Shown piece by piece: positions 32,928 to 44,830 of a stretch of 64,000 bases of DNA. The notes beneath the pieces were generated by a model. It had not been told where the DNA came from and made no database searches. It saw only the letters and a program-made list of their open reading frames with translations. Where the stretch lies: NCBI GenBank assembly GCA_037954665.1, contig JBBMOL010000249.1:558001-622000 (forward strand), written 5' to 3'. The stretch comes from Laguncularia racemosa (taxonomy: Eukaryota; Streptophyta; Magnoliopsida; Myrtales; Combretaceae). A program made the translations under genes and the position numbers. Positions within the stretch are counted from its first letter, which is position 1; each line of letters opens with the position of its first letter.

Positions 32928-34186
32928 TTTTGTGGATGCAATCTATTTGATGTACCAATGTAATGTCTAGTAATTGTAGAACACTTGCTTCACAAAAACA
33001 ATTCATGCCAAAAACCAACTCACTCCGCCACTTATACACTTTACATACAACACAATAAATTCACGCAACAATAATATGTTGCAACTCTTCACTTCCACGG
33101 TAGCAACAAACAAAACTAACTAAAATGCTCCTTTAAATGGCAGCAACAACAAGAAACAGCAACAACAACTATACACTCCACTTGCACCGCAACTTACATA
33201 CATACACGGCAACAAATTCACAAGTGACAACCTTAATGCAACTTTGCCACAAATGGTAAGAATCAATTTCAAATTCAAATGAAATATAATCAATACCACT
33301 CTTAACTACTTGAAGTAAATGGATGTGTTTCAATTCAAATTATTTCCTTTTCTTCCACACAATTCAAATCTGGAAATTATACACTTTCACTTCCAATTTG
33401 CACAACACAACACCATATATGCTCCTACTCAATCACGGTGCATTTCTCCACTTATATAACATTCTTCAACCGTAATAAACATAAGAAGGCAATATTTAAA
33501 TTTGAAAATCAATTCACTTTACTAATTGCAACTCCTCCACATTTGGTAAGATGCAAATTTTCAAATTCAAACAAGCACAATTAACTCCTTCACTCTTAAT
33601 GCTTGTTTTGAAATCAAATAACTTCCTTTCTTCAACACTAATCAAATCTGGAAATTGCAAATATCCTCCCCAATTCCGAATTCAACAATGTAAAAAAAAC
33701 AAAATTCTCTTCCTACACAATTGCACTTCCGAAATTGCACTAACTTTCCTCTCCTTCACGGTGAAGTCAAGACAAAAAATTACAACAAGATGTCTACTTC
33801 TACAACAACAAGTTTCAACTTCCCAAGTAAGATACTCACGCCAATTAGTACCAATACAAACAATTCAATTAATCCTCAATTTCAACAAGGATCAATCACG
33901 TAAACATCAAGGTAACAACAACAAAAAAATACATTCACTTGATCCGAATTTCCACTCCCTTGCAATTCGGTTCACAAAGGTAATACCAAAAACTTTCAAT
34001 TCCCAAAACTTCAATCAACAAAACCCTTCTCATATACCTTCAATTAACTTACGGCAAGATGGAAACAAAGGAAAATCCTAATTGCAACAATTCCTCCTCT
34101 TAACCATAAGCAACTCACGACAATAGGAAGATAACAATATAAGGATCAAAAATCTCAAATTCAACAATCCCTCCTCTTAACCTTAA
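32928..34186 (-). other. Element A leader
   Basis: 1.26-kb untranslated leader rich in CAACAACAA, CACTTCC and AAATTCAAA segments on the plus strand. The plus-strand open frame at 33551-34081 is low-complexity (Gln, Asn, Ser, Lys rich), antisense to the element and not supported as a gene. Confidence 0.75.
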
Positions 34187-34198
34187 GCTCTGATACCA
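34187..34198 (-). promoter_or_regulatory. Primer-binding site (initiator tRNA-Met), element A
   Basis: Minus strand TGGTATCAGAGC, perfect 12-base match, five bases from the LTR end at 34204. Confidence 0.9.
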
Positions 34199-34203
34199 AA
34201 TTA

Positions 34204-35104
34204 TGATGTGCCTAAAAGGGGAATTCAAGCACAATCAAATTGAAGGGAGAAATGGCTATGAAGTATCACGCCACAAGAAGGGAAATACCTCAATATTCCA
34301 AATGAAATTCCGAAATTGTGATGAATTACAATATATCAAATGACGATTGCTAGAAGGGAAAACGAAATGGTATTCAAATTCAATTCAAAGGTGCTTTCAA
34401 ATTTCGAAATTAGAACCCTAATTTCATAAGAACAAAAGTACATAAAATAACTAAATCCTCACCAGATATGACTCACTAGTTTGGAATTAGGATCAACTTG
34501 TAATTTGTTGATATAACACACAACAAATCCAAGTCAACTCGCCACAATTTCACTAAGGAAATTGATAAGAGCAAATGCTTGAAAGAGTCACTCTCTCTCA
34601 CGGCAAAGGGGGTGTATTTTCTCAAATGTTCAAAAAGCTCCTCAAAAACCCTAATTTGCAAGTATTTATACTTGCACCCTTTAGGGTTAGAATGACTAAA
34701 AAATCACAACTATGCCACTATAGGGTGGCCGGTCCTAAAGGTAAAATACAACCAAATAAAATGTCCCATAAAGCTTACAAAATAAATGGTTCAAACATAA
34801 ATTACAAGTAAAAAAATAATCTTCGGCAGGCTAGCTTCATGATGGAATCCGTCGGTTCAACTCATCGCCGGTTCAGGTCGGTCCATAGATAACCCACAAG
34901 CTGAGTCTTAGTGAGTTTATCCATCACCTTGTGAAACCAAATAAGCATACCTGTTGGAATATACAATTCATGAATAAGATAAAAGAGGTTAGATAATAAT
35001 TTATTCCGAGGTTGATCTGCTTTAAATGGGCCCTCATTGCCAAGATTTGAAATCCTTCAATTTTTGTCCTAATGATAGGTCTTGTCGGATTTTGATTCCC
35101 ATCA
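34204..35104 (-). repeat. Element A 5' LTR
   Basis: 901 bp, close copy of 31322-32223. No gene inside. Confidence 0.93.
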
Positions 35105-35686
35105 GAAACAATCCGGAAGTGTCCACACCATGGCCTACCTGATAATCCCCTGATTGAGGTATTTTATCTTAGTTTGGATGACACTACGAGGTCATTGGTA
35201 GATGCTGCAGCTGGAGGTGTATTGATGGGCAAAACATACACTAAAGCCAATGCTTTAATTGAAGAAATGGCATCCAGTGCACATAATTGGCAACATGAGA
35301 GAGGGAAATCAAGAGCTACATCAGTTAGTGATATTGATTCTATTTCAGCTCTGTTGGCAGCTCTCACTACTCAGGTAAGCAAACTTTCTTCTTCTCAATC
35401 AGTTAATGCTAACTTGCTTGCTAGTTGTGACTTGTGTTCAGGACCACACCCCTCTTTGGAATGTCCATTAGGAAACTTTCCAGCATCATCCAATAGAGAG
35501 CAAGTCAACTATGCCAACAATTTTCAAAGAGCTAATCAAGGGCCTTATTCCAACACTTACAATCCAGGCTGGCGAAATCATCCAAACTTCTCATGGAGGA
35601 ATGAGAATCAAGCACTTAACCCGCCCCCTAGATTTCCCAAACAAACCTTTGCTTAGAATGCTAATTCTCAACAGCAACCCACTCAA

Positions 35687-37141
35687 ATGGAAGAGCTCAT
35701 GAGGAGCTACATGCAAAAGACTGACACCCTCCAGCAAAACCAACAAGCTTCTATCAGAAACTTGGAGGGTCAGCTCGGTCAAATTGCACAGCAGCTAAGT
35801 ACTAGACCCTCAGGATCTTTGCTTAGCAAAACTGAGGAGAACACCCATCATGTCAATGCCATCATGCTAAGGAGTGGTAAGGAAGTGAAGAAAGCTGAAA
35901 GGCCAGTGAAAATTCAAGAGAAAGATCCAGAGAAAGGTAAGCAGAAGGAGGAGGAACTCACATCCAAAGCACCAGTGTTGCAGCCTTATGTTCCACTTAC
36001 CCCCTTCCTAGGAAGACTCAAGCAGAGGGAGTTGGAAGCCCAGTTTGCTAGGTTTTGTGACATATTTAAAGGGCTTCAAATCAATATACTTCTCTTAGAG
36101 GCCTTGAAGCAAATTCCATCCTATGCTAAATTCATGAAGGAGCTGCTCTCTAACAAAAGATCCATGGTGAGTGTTGAGAAAGCAATGCTTCTTGGCGAGA
36201 GTTCAGCTGTCATAGAGAAGAAATCTGCTCAGCTACCTAGAAAGTTGAAAGATCAGGGAAGTTTCAGTATCCCTTGCACCATTGGTAATATTGATTTTGA
36301 GAATGTTTTGATTGATTCTGGTGCAAGTATTAATTTAATGCCACTTTCAGTTTTTAGTAAGCTCGGAATAGAGCCACAAAAGTGCAAGAGGAGACCAATC
36401 ACTGTGCAGCTAGCTGATAAGAGCTTAAGGTTTTCCAAAGGTACAGTGGAGGATGTCTTAGTCAAGGTCGGTAAATTCATATTTCCAGTGGATTTTGTCA
36501 TACTGGATGTGGAAGAAGATGATGACATTCCACTCATTCTAGGTAGACCATTCCTAGCTACAGGTCAAGCTCTAATTGATGTAGGACAAGGTAAGCTCAC
36601 CCTTAGAGCACTAGATGACCAGGTAACATTTGATATGTATGATCCTGTGTTTTTGTCTAATGAGAAAGCAAGGTATTCTGATATATCTGCTGAGGGTGAA
36701 ATTACTAACAATGTTGTGGAGGAAGATGTAGGGCAAACCACTCTTGAAGCTGTTTTGAATGAGATAGATGATTGGGGGGATGAGGATGAGCAAGAAAACA
36801 AAGGCTGTGAGCAAGTACCCCAGACTGAAAATGTTATTGCTTTTGAGAAGACAGACTACTATGAGAAGCCACCAGTGTCGACACTAATGCCCATGCAGAC
36901 ACTTGAACCTAATGTCTTTTCTAATCAATTGTTTGATTATGAGTGTCTGAATTTAGGAAATCCATGGCCTCACATTAATCCAACGCCTATGACAAGAGAA
37001 TTACAGCAGCAAATTCAAGGCCAGTTGGATGAACATAGGGAAATCTTGGGATGGTCAAGGGCAGACATCCAGCAGGTAAGTTTATTGATATCCACCTACA
37101 AAACATTGGTGGAATCTGAAAAGAAGGGCACCATACCATAG
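35687..37141 (+). pseudogene. Athila gag C-terminus and protease, otherwise open
   Basis: Same frame as the gag block before it, separated by one TAG at 35654. It has a Gln-rich stretch, a basic linker (KKAERPVKIQEKDPEKGKQK) and the Athila pre-protease region (LEAQFARFCDIFKGLQIN). The aspartic protease has an intact box VLIDSGASINLMPLSVFSKL near 36305 and DIPLILGRPFLATGQALIDV near 36530. It ends 15 or so residues into what would be RT. Protease residues look intact, so only the TAG stop and the missing pol disable it. Confidence 0.88.
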
Positions 37142-38899
37142 AAGGAAGCTTGGAATCCTAATCTGAAAACGATGGTGTTGGAGGAGTTGTTTAAACTCCT
37201 TGTTGTAAGCTAACCCTGATAGTCAGGCTGATGACTATAAAACAAGCGCTTCATGGGAGGCAGTCCATGCTCAATAAGTATTTATACTAGTGTTTTAATT
37301 TCGTTATAAAAAAAAAAAAAAAATTCGGCTGAGGATTTTAAGGGGATGAGATACGGTCGTGGTTCGTGTGGTGGCCCTAAATCCACCACATGTCATACGG
37401 CCGTGCCACGGTAATGTGCAAATTACGGATTGATTCACCCCTTACACCACGACCATATGTAAAAAAAAAAAAAAAAACACTTGTTGATTACTTTTATTTT
37501 ATTTTCTATAATAATTCCTTAAAACACTATAGGTGATGTTAGACTGTGAATATTCTTGATCTATTTTATCTCTTTGTGTTTCTTTGTTCTAACTTCAGGA
37601 ACTAAAGGAAAAATGTGCAGTTCATATGGAAAAGTGGTGGCACTTTCATGATGAAATATTCCAGAGACTTTGCTCCACTTTCATCTTAGGGAAGTTTCGT
37701 TATTCCCAAAGTACTTTTATGGTTTAATCAATTTACTTTTGCAATTAGGAAAGACAATAGGGACATTGTCTGAATTAAGTGTGGGGGAAGGAAAAATAAA
37801 ATAGGCCATTATTTATGATAATTTTGATGTCTGTTGATGTTAATTTGTGTGGAACTTCACCATTATCTTGAACTGTTGTATTGGAAAAGTCGAATATGAT
37901 CTGGAAATGTGGTATAAATTTTCTTTTATCTAATTGATTTGATTTGGTGCCTTACTCATTAGCTGCTATAATTGGTTTACTTAGTTTAAGTTTAGTAGTG
38001 GAATCTTTAAGGAAAAATTTGACCTTTTGTTTAGACTCTTGAATTTAAAGTTCGGAAGTAGGTCGAGTCCTTTAGTGCAAAACAAGCAAGTTTACTTCTA
38101 AGTGAATTAAGCTTGTATTTTGTCTTTTGAAGTGCTTTGAGAATATTTTAACTCTTAGAAAAAGAGGTAGAGGAAACTTTTTACTTAGTGATTCCTTATA
38201 AAAATAGTCTTAAAAAAAATAATAAATAAAATAAAATATTTAGAGCCTTTACTCCAATGACTCAGGTATGTGAGTTAAGAGTATCCTAACTTAAATGTTA
38301 GTGTGTGGAAGAGTTCGTAGGGGTCCCTTTAAAACCTGGTCACTTGGGTGATGAGCTCAAGATGTGCCGATTCAATGAACTCACAATAACGTGAAGGGCA
38401 GAAAGGTAAAATTTTAATATATTAATAAAAGCCAGTTGATATGGGCAGGCTTTAGTCCCCCAGAAGAGTGAAGTCAGACTCCACTGTCAATCTGAAAAAA
38501 AAAAAAAGAATGAAATAAGACTATTATAAAAAGGAAAAAAAAATCTAGGGGAAGAGTGGATACCATATGCTTTAACTTTATGTTATCTTATTCAGATAAG
38601 TAATTAAAGAGATTTTATACTTGCTAGTTGCTTTTGAAGTTTAAATGAGTGTTTTGCTTTATTGGACTGAGAATTTATCTTTTGAAATAGGAGTTCGGTG
38701 GTTAAACATTAGGAATAAAAGTTAGTCTTTCCAGATTAACTACTCAATTTTTTCTAAGTATACCAGTTACATGTTGTTAGTTGGTTAGAGTGGTAGGCAC
38801 CATCTTTTCAAATCAATTATGAGGAAAGAAAATTTTGTATTCTCATTTGACAGATTATTAATTGCTTGAGGACAAGCAGAAGTTCAAATATGGGGGAGT
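37142..38899 (+). other. Athila 3' non-coding region and polypurine tract
   Basis: No ORF. It opens with the post-integrase landmark AAGCGCTTCATGGGAGGCAG (37241), then a run of A, CACGGCCGTG-like palindromes (37345-37450), a second A run, an internal purine tract GTGGGGGAAGGAAAAA near 37781, and the terminal tract ATATGGGGGAGT that ends at the LTR. Confidence 0.8.
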
Positions 38900-40448
38900 T
38901 GATAAAGGCATATTTTATCATGTTGTATCTTGTGATTGGTATATATATTATTGTCAATTATTAGAAATTTTCAATAAAAAGATACTTAAATTGCATTTAT
39001 GTTAATATCTTAGGGATTAATGGACTTGAAGATGTACATGATGCAAAACATGAAGAAAATCACAAGCAAGGGATGAGACACGGCCGTGCCTTATGTAGTG
39101 TTTTTTTCCTTTCCACAATTATTAAAGAAAAACAAAGGACGAGAGGCTTAGGGGGATAGCCCACGGCCATGCTTCATGTGGTGGGTGTGTTTACCCCCTA
39201 AACCACGGTCGTGCGTAAAAGAAGAAGGAAAGAAATGAATGCCAAGAAGCTTATGGAGTTATCCCACGGCCGTGGTTTATGTGGTAGCATTAACCACCAC
39301 ATTACACACGGCCGTGCCTCATGTGGTGGACTGTTGACTTTTCATATTCTTGTGAAATTTGTACGTTTCTGTAGAGCATAAATGCAGGGGAGAGAAAAAA
39401 AAGAGGAGACGACCGAAGAGACTTTGAACAATTTGGTAGATTTTAGAACTTTGTTTTGAGAAATTTTAGTTTTTTACAAGAGAATTGAAGATTGAATTCA
39501 ATTGTTCTTCCATCAATTGAGATTAAGTCAGAAATCTTTGGAGAGTTGTTTGAGGATCTTATTTCTAGATTTGCTACATATTGGTGACTTCTTATCCTAA
39601 TCATATTTTTCATTTCTGTGAATTGGTTTTTAAGTCTTTAATGGATTCTTTAACATTTTTCATTGAATTTTGTCTTGTTGTTATCTATTGTATGGCTGGC
39701 TAATTTCATTTGTGGGAATAGTGGATGAAGCCCTAGTTTGCTAAAATGATCAGTATAGTTTGGTTATGAGATTGACATATATGTAGAGTATTCATGTTGT
39801 GAATTCCTATAATTTCAATTTAATTGTGATAAGATTAGATTGTTAGAAATCCAATCAATATGAAAGTGGGGACAAGATTTGTTAGGAATTCTTAATTAGA
39901 CTAATGAGTCAATGCGAAAGCGGCGTTAATTGGTTTAATTAGGGTTCATAGAGAGATTAAAGCTATGTTCTAATTAATTATTCACTAAGAGATTAGGGAT
40001 AATTGTATTAGAGCATAAGGCGATCATAGCATTGAAAAATGTATGAGAGTATATTAGAATCCTCTGTTAACTAGAGATACGAAAGTGGACTAATTGATTT
40101 GAGGTTTAAAATGTTGAACTCACGTGAATAACCACATATAAGTTGATTTCAATAACTTAACGGTAGTTTGATTAGCATGACTAGGGTGAATTCTAAATTC
40201 CCACTGTTCAATTGGAAGTATTTATAAGAGTCTTATAATTCTCATTAGCATAGAACTTAATTTAATCTCTTTAGTTAGATATAAAAAAAAAAATTCCTGT
40301 TTGAATTACCTAAATATTAGTATAAGTTATTATAGGTTTGGTAATATTTTTAGTCCTCGAGGGAACGATACTCTACTCATCATATATTACTTGATTGCGA
40401 CCTAGTATACTTGCTAGCGGTTTCACTTGTACATTTCACGAGTGATCA
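38900..40448 (+). repeat. Athila 3' LTR
   Basis: 1,549 bp, TGATAAAGGC to CGAGTGATCA, followed by ACATA. It differs from the 5' LTR at scattered, mostly transition positions. Confidence 0.93.
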
Positions 40449-40453
40449 ACATA

Positions 40454-41470
40454 CACCTTCAAGTCACCGTGCACTTCTCCAGTTCCACGTAAGTTATCAA
40501 ACTGTAACTTACTCTATATACACATATGGTGCACTCACTTCTATCCACAACACCAACACTTCAAGTGTAGCAAATTCTTGCCTCAATACACTCAATACTA
40601 CACATTTCAACTCTTCAATTTAAAACACCCTTACACCGCCACACATATACACAATCACGGTGCACTCAATTTACCACAACACCACTTCACACATACAATA
40701 ATTCACACTGCCACTCACACTACGCACATACAAAAAGTCACACCGCCACTCTTTCAAACAACAATAATAATATTTCAAATGTATCACTTCCTTGCCTTAA
40801 CACACACAACACTTCATGTTGGAACTCCCTTACACCGAAACTTTAAAAACAAAGGTAGCAAGCAACAATTCAAATAACTCCACTAAATGCAACCTTCTCC
40901 ATCAAAAGTTAAGATAATTCAAATTCAAACAACAGTCCTTAATGCTACTTAATAACTACTTTAAGTTAATGGATGTTTGAATTTCAAATATTTTCCTATT
41001 CTTAACGCAATTTCAAATCTGGAAGTTACACACAACAATGCTCAATTCCGAAATCATATAAGGATTACACTTCCCTTTTTACCAAAAATATTGTATTTCC
41101 AATTCTACAACAAACACAAGGAAATACACTTCTTATTTTTCCTTCAAAGATCACGGCAACAACAAGATAATAAGGGAATCACAATTGCTCCATGTCTACA
41201 ACAACAAGTAGCAACTACAACTCCTCAACAACATAATTAAACAACTCAATCTCCACTTCACAATTTCGGATCAAGATGTTAAGAACCCTAAAATTCCGAA
41301 ATCTCAATTGCAAATCCCTTCTCTTAACCACAAGCTCTGATACCAAATTATGATGTGCCTAAATGATCAAACTCAAACACATGAAACTAATTAAAGAACC
41401 ACTTCAAAAAAATCCCAAAAATGGCATGAAGAACAAATTGCCAATTGACCCTAATTCACATGGAACAACT
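40454..41470 (-). other. Element E leader, part 2
   Basis: Continuation of E's leader after the Athila: CACCGCCACAC, CACGGTGCACTC and CAACAACAA segments. Contains a second, complete primer-site motif (41334-41345) followed by an LTR-end-like TGATGTGCCTAAAT at 41351. Open frames here are low-complexity. Confidence 0.8.
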
Positions 41471-41488
41471 TGCCCTGATACCAAAAGA
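41333..41488 (-). promoter_or_regulatory. Duplicated LTR-end / primer-site module, element E
   Basis: Read on the minus strand: LTR end, primer site TGGTATCAGGGC (41483-41472), about 120 bp, then a second LTR-end-like GGCACATCA and a second primer site TGGTATCAGAGC (41345-41334). The outer one adjoins the LTR and is taken as functional; the inner one matches the tRNA better. Confidence 0.8.
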
Positions 41489-42716
41489 TAATGTGCCTAA
41501 AACCAAGTTTAAGCACATGTAAAACCAATTTGAAAGGCAATCAAACAATGTTAATTAAACTAGCTTCCAAATGGCGTTAAATCTCAATACTTGTAACCAA
41601 TTCTTCAACTAGAACATGATTAACCTTAAGTATCTAAATGTGACTGCTATGAAACCAAAAAATGATGTGCCTAAAAGGAGGTTTAAGCACATGCAAATGA
41701 ACCAATTAAACAACTCTTAAGTGACAAGATCAAACCGGTTCAAATTGGAGCAAAATGGCGTGAACCTTAAACTTCCAAGGTGATCCGATTAATAAGAACA
41801 ATATTGATTAAAAACCACAAGGATGATATTGATCAAATAAATTATGAATTCAACTCAATTTCCAATAAAATTCCAATCCTGACATCAACACATGAACCGT
41901 AAAAATCCTCCTTAACTCTAAGGAATTCCATGCAAACAATATGAAGTAAATTGAAAGGCAAGATCAAGAGATAAAAACAATCAATTGGAAAACAATACAA
42001 GAAAGGATTTTGGATCACAAGTGATGCCAAAATCAAATCACGAACCAACCTAATCAACCCTAGATATGGCCCACTAGTGATGAAAAGGAAACATAACAAA
42101 AGGGAATTGATATTACTCATAATTCTATTTGTTGCAACTCGCTACAATTCCAATTTTTGGATTGAAATTGATAAGAGCTAATGGATTTAGGATGAATCTT
42201 AACATTCACACAAAAAGTGTATTTGCTACAAATTTCAAAAACTCTACCCTCAAAACCCTACTTAAGCAAGTATTTATACTTGCTCTCTTTAGGGTCAAAG
42301 TGTCCACAAAATTACAACTATACCACTTTAGGGTGACCGGTCTTAAAAACACCAATTACAATCAAATAGAAATGTCCAAAAAACTTACAACATAAATGGT
42401 TCCAAATAAATAATAAAAAAAATAAAAATAGTCCTCAACATGTCGGGTCTTCAAATTAACTCGCCGGTCCAACTCATCTTTGGTTTAGGTTGGTCCATGG
42501 ATAACCCACAAGCTGAGTCTTAGTGATTTTGTCTACCGCCTTGTAAAGCATGATAAGTGTACCTGTTGGAATATGCAAAACATGAGTAATAGAAAAGAGG
42601 TTAGTAAACAAATAATTCTGGGGTTGATTTGCACAAAAAGGACCCTCATCACTAAGATTTGAAATTTTTTAGCTCTTGCCCTAATGATAGGTCTTGTAGG
42701 ATTTTGAATCCTATCA
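41489..42716 (-). repeat. Element E 5' LTR
   Basis: 1,228 bp; plus-strand start TAATGTGCC (G to A against TGATGTGC) and end GAATCCTATCA, then CATAG. TATA palindrome AGCAAGTATTTATACTTGCT at 42265-42284. Fossil primer motif GCTATGAAACCA at 41645-41656. Confidence 0.9.
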
Positions 42717-42917
42717 CATAGTAATTTAAAATTTTTTAGGTAAAACTAACATTACTAAATTATTGGCCTACTGCAAGAGTGAAAACTTTTACCTTAAAAT
42801 TTTAACAAAAAATATAAAATGAAAAAACAAATGAAATAAAAAGGTTTATAATAATATGGAATTTAAAAAAAATGAGGTAAGACAAATTTTTTTTTTATTT
42901 GTGAAAGTGGATAGAAG

Positions 42918-43451
42918 GGGGAATATACTTAAATAATATCATTTTTGAAAAATTTGTGAAATAGGATACTTGTAAAAATTATTCAAAAAATAGGTTTTTA
43001 AGTTGCGGACTTGGAACATGCTTTCAATGTAATTTTTATTGAAAGCACAGACCATGTGTGTGCTTTCAATAAATTACTTTGAAATCTTTTTTTTTTGGCA
43101 TCATTCCTCATTATCTAATAATTTCATCCGATACTGTAAATTTATAAAAAGTATCACAATATATATACCATTGAAGTAATGATTTATTTTTTCTTATAAT
43201 AATTACCTATTTTATAATTTTTAAATTTAAGAAAATTACCTTTTTAATTTTTTTTGGAATTATTCTTTAGGTAAAATTTTATTTTATTTTTAAAAAAATT
43301 CCATTTTCTTTACATGATTTTTCATTAAAATTTTTTTAAAAAATTGCACTATCTATAACTTAGAAACCTATTTTTGGAATAATTTTTATAAGTACGTTAT
43401 TTCACGAACTTAAAAAAAAAAAAAGTGATATTACTTAACTATATTCCTTTA
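42918..43451. mobile_element. Small Mutator-like (or hAT-like) foldback element
   Basis: 534 bp with long inverted ends: 42918-43003 (GGGGAATATACTTAAATAAT start) and 43357-43451 pair over about 85-90 bp with scattered mismatches. Flanked by GATAGAAG on both sides (42910-42917 and 43452-43459); allowing one mismatch the duplication is 9 bp. Long inverted ends and 8-9 bp duplications fit a Mutator-like or hAT MITE. The core holds TGCTTTCAAT/ATTGAAAGCA inverted repeats near 43020-43050. No coding capacity. Confidence 0.7.
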
Positions 43452-43459
43452 GATAGAAG

Positions 43460-44830
43460 TATAATAGCATTTAAGTCAAAACCAATCCACAGGGAAAACA
43501 AACAGCTCTCATTTACATCATTAACCACACGTCACTTGAAAATGGTGTCACATTTTCGAAAGTATCCAATTGTCCAATCGAAGCATGCAAGTATATATCA
43601 ATGTTTGTTTTCCTATTAATAGCAGAATGACGATTTCAAGTAAAATTAGCATAGAGATCACAATATAGAATAATACTCAAATTAGATAAAAAATAAAACT
43701 CTTTCCCTATGGTAGATCTCTACATCATAGGTAAACTTTTCATATAAAGATACACCAGTCTACCTGAATTGTAAAATATATCAAAATGAGTATGTTAAAT
43801 AAAATTTATAGATGGTTGATAGATGATATGCGTTATGTAATTTAAATAATTTTGCAAAAGCTAAATTTTATCTAAAAGGTAGAACTAAATTTTCTGGAAA
43901 AAGTGATGGCAAACAATAAATGTAAACAATAGATAATTACAGAAACTGTTATCTTTACGAAACGTAAACAAAGCAGCCAATACGTAACATATATTGACCT
44001 GTAAACTAAAGGTTGCAATTGCCATAAATACGAAATCACTAATCTTAAGTAAGAATAGCATGAAAGTATTTGACCATATACATGACCAAAATTTTTTTAA
44101 GAGAAAATAAGTAAGAATTGTAACCTGTTAGAATTAGTTAGAACAATATAATTATTGGTAATAAACATCGGCAAAAACATTTAAACTACATGAATTAACT
44201 TTTCAAAGTTTGAATCCCTAAAAATATTTCAAACGCAATAAAGATTTGAATTCCTTGAAAAATTTCGTTGTAAGTACAGGAAAAATGTAGAAATTTAAGC
44301 ACTTCAGTTATTTTGTTTCAACTTCTCAGCAATTATTCTTTACAAATAAAAAATAATTCTAGAAATTACAAAAAAGACAAAATTTAAAGCATCTTTGGAC
44401 ATTAAAAATGTTGGACTTGCTTAATGAAGGAAATGAATACAGCACAAAACGGTATAGAAATTTAATTCTTTGTCACGTAAACACACACGCATGCATGTAA
44501 GGGGAGAGAGAGAGAGAGATAATATTCTATTGACTAGTTTACCTAAAAGGACCTAGAGAGATTTTGAAATCTCAATTGGCAAAAATTACCAGTATGTCGT
44601 TGATGATGAAACCTAAAATAGTAACCGATAGAGAAGACATACTTGTCATGCTCTTAATTTATCACCATAACGATAGTTTGGTACATATCTTAATTAAGTA
44701 AGATATGTAAGGTTACGATTACTAAATGGGTTTTTTAATTAGTTTTAGAACCTTAAAATTGTTGATTAAAAATTGAAAATATTTGATAGCTTGTTGATTT
44801 TGAAAAAAATTTGGACATTCATCAAGTTTA
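43460..44830. other. AT-rich intergenic DNA, no gene seen
   Basis: The only stretch not clearly assigned to a transposable element. No ORF with recognisable similarity. A short (GA)n microsatellite lies at 44504-44519 next to an ACACACACGCATGCATG run. Confidence 0.6.

Larger units (their letters stand above)
31322..35104 (-). mobile_element. Element A: non-autonomous gag-fragment LTR element, young
   Basis: 3.8-kb minus-strand element: 5' LTR 34204-35104, primer site 34187-34198, leader, one coding region 31992-32927, 3' LTR 31322-32223, TSD GAAAC. I see about eight differences between the 0.9-kb LTRs, so it is the youngest or among the youngest insertions here. Its ORF joins the gag start to the tail and lacks protease, RT and integrase. 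Confidence 0.94.
30743..35653 (+). pseudogene. Athila gag, split by element A
   Basis: ATG at 30743 (MQRSRSLELLPLDPEIERT), a frameshift near 30835, then TFELKPAL, VQSNQFGGYTHE, FPFSLKDKARAWYNSLP, FLRRFFPPSRT. The frame is cut at 31321 by element A and resumes at 35110 after the GAAAC repeat (PHHGLP, VDAAAGGVLMGKTY, SAHNWQHER). A knuckle-like CDLCSGPHPSLEC lies near 35430. Stops at 30873, 30984 and 35654 are all TAG at positions where CAG fits. Apart from these and the insertion, gag is well kept. Confidence 0.9.
29075..40448 (+). mobile_element. Athila-type Ty3/gypsy, gag-protease only, with nested element A
   Basis: LTRs 29075-30620 and 38900-40448, primer site for tRNA-Asp at 30627, gag and protease, then a long non-coding part and a polypurine tract at 38889-38899. 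RT, RNase H and integrase are missing: text runs from the start of RT (EHREILGWSRADIQ) straight to the region normally found after integrase. Non-autonomous. Element A is inserted in gag with TSD GAAAC. Confidence 0.93.
26237..42716 (-). mobile_element. Element E: non-autonomous protease-only LTR element, nested
   Basis: LTRs 26237-27450 and 41489-42716, primer site 41471-41483, long leader (29074 side and 40449 side of the Athila) and one degenerate coding region 27237-28590. Gag, RT and integrase core are absent. TSD CATAG. Split in the leader by an Athila element. Confidence 0.92.

Noticed and set aside
33551..34081. 176-codon plus-strand open frame
   Set aside because: It is antisense in the leader of element A, low-complexity (Gln, Asn, Ser, Lys), and not conserved as an ORF in the leaders of E and G.
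41842..42120. Paired open frames in the E LTRs (26590-26886 and 41842-42120)
   Set aside because: They recur only because the LTRs are copies. The hydrophobic translation has no domain and lies on the element's own promoter-leader strand.
43425..43619. 64-codon open frame near the foldback element
   Set aside because: It overlaps the inverted repeat end and has no recognisable domain or codon bias.
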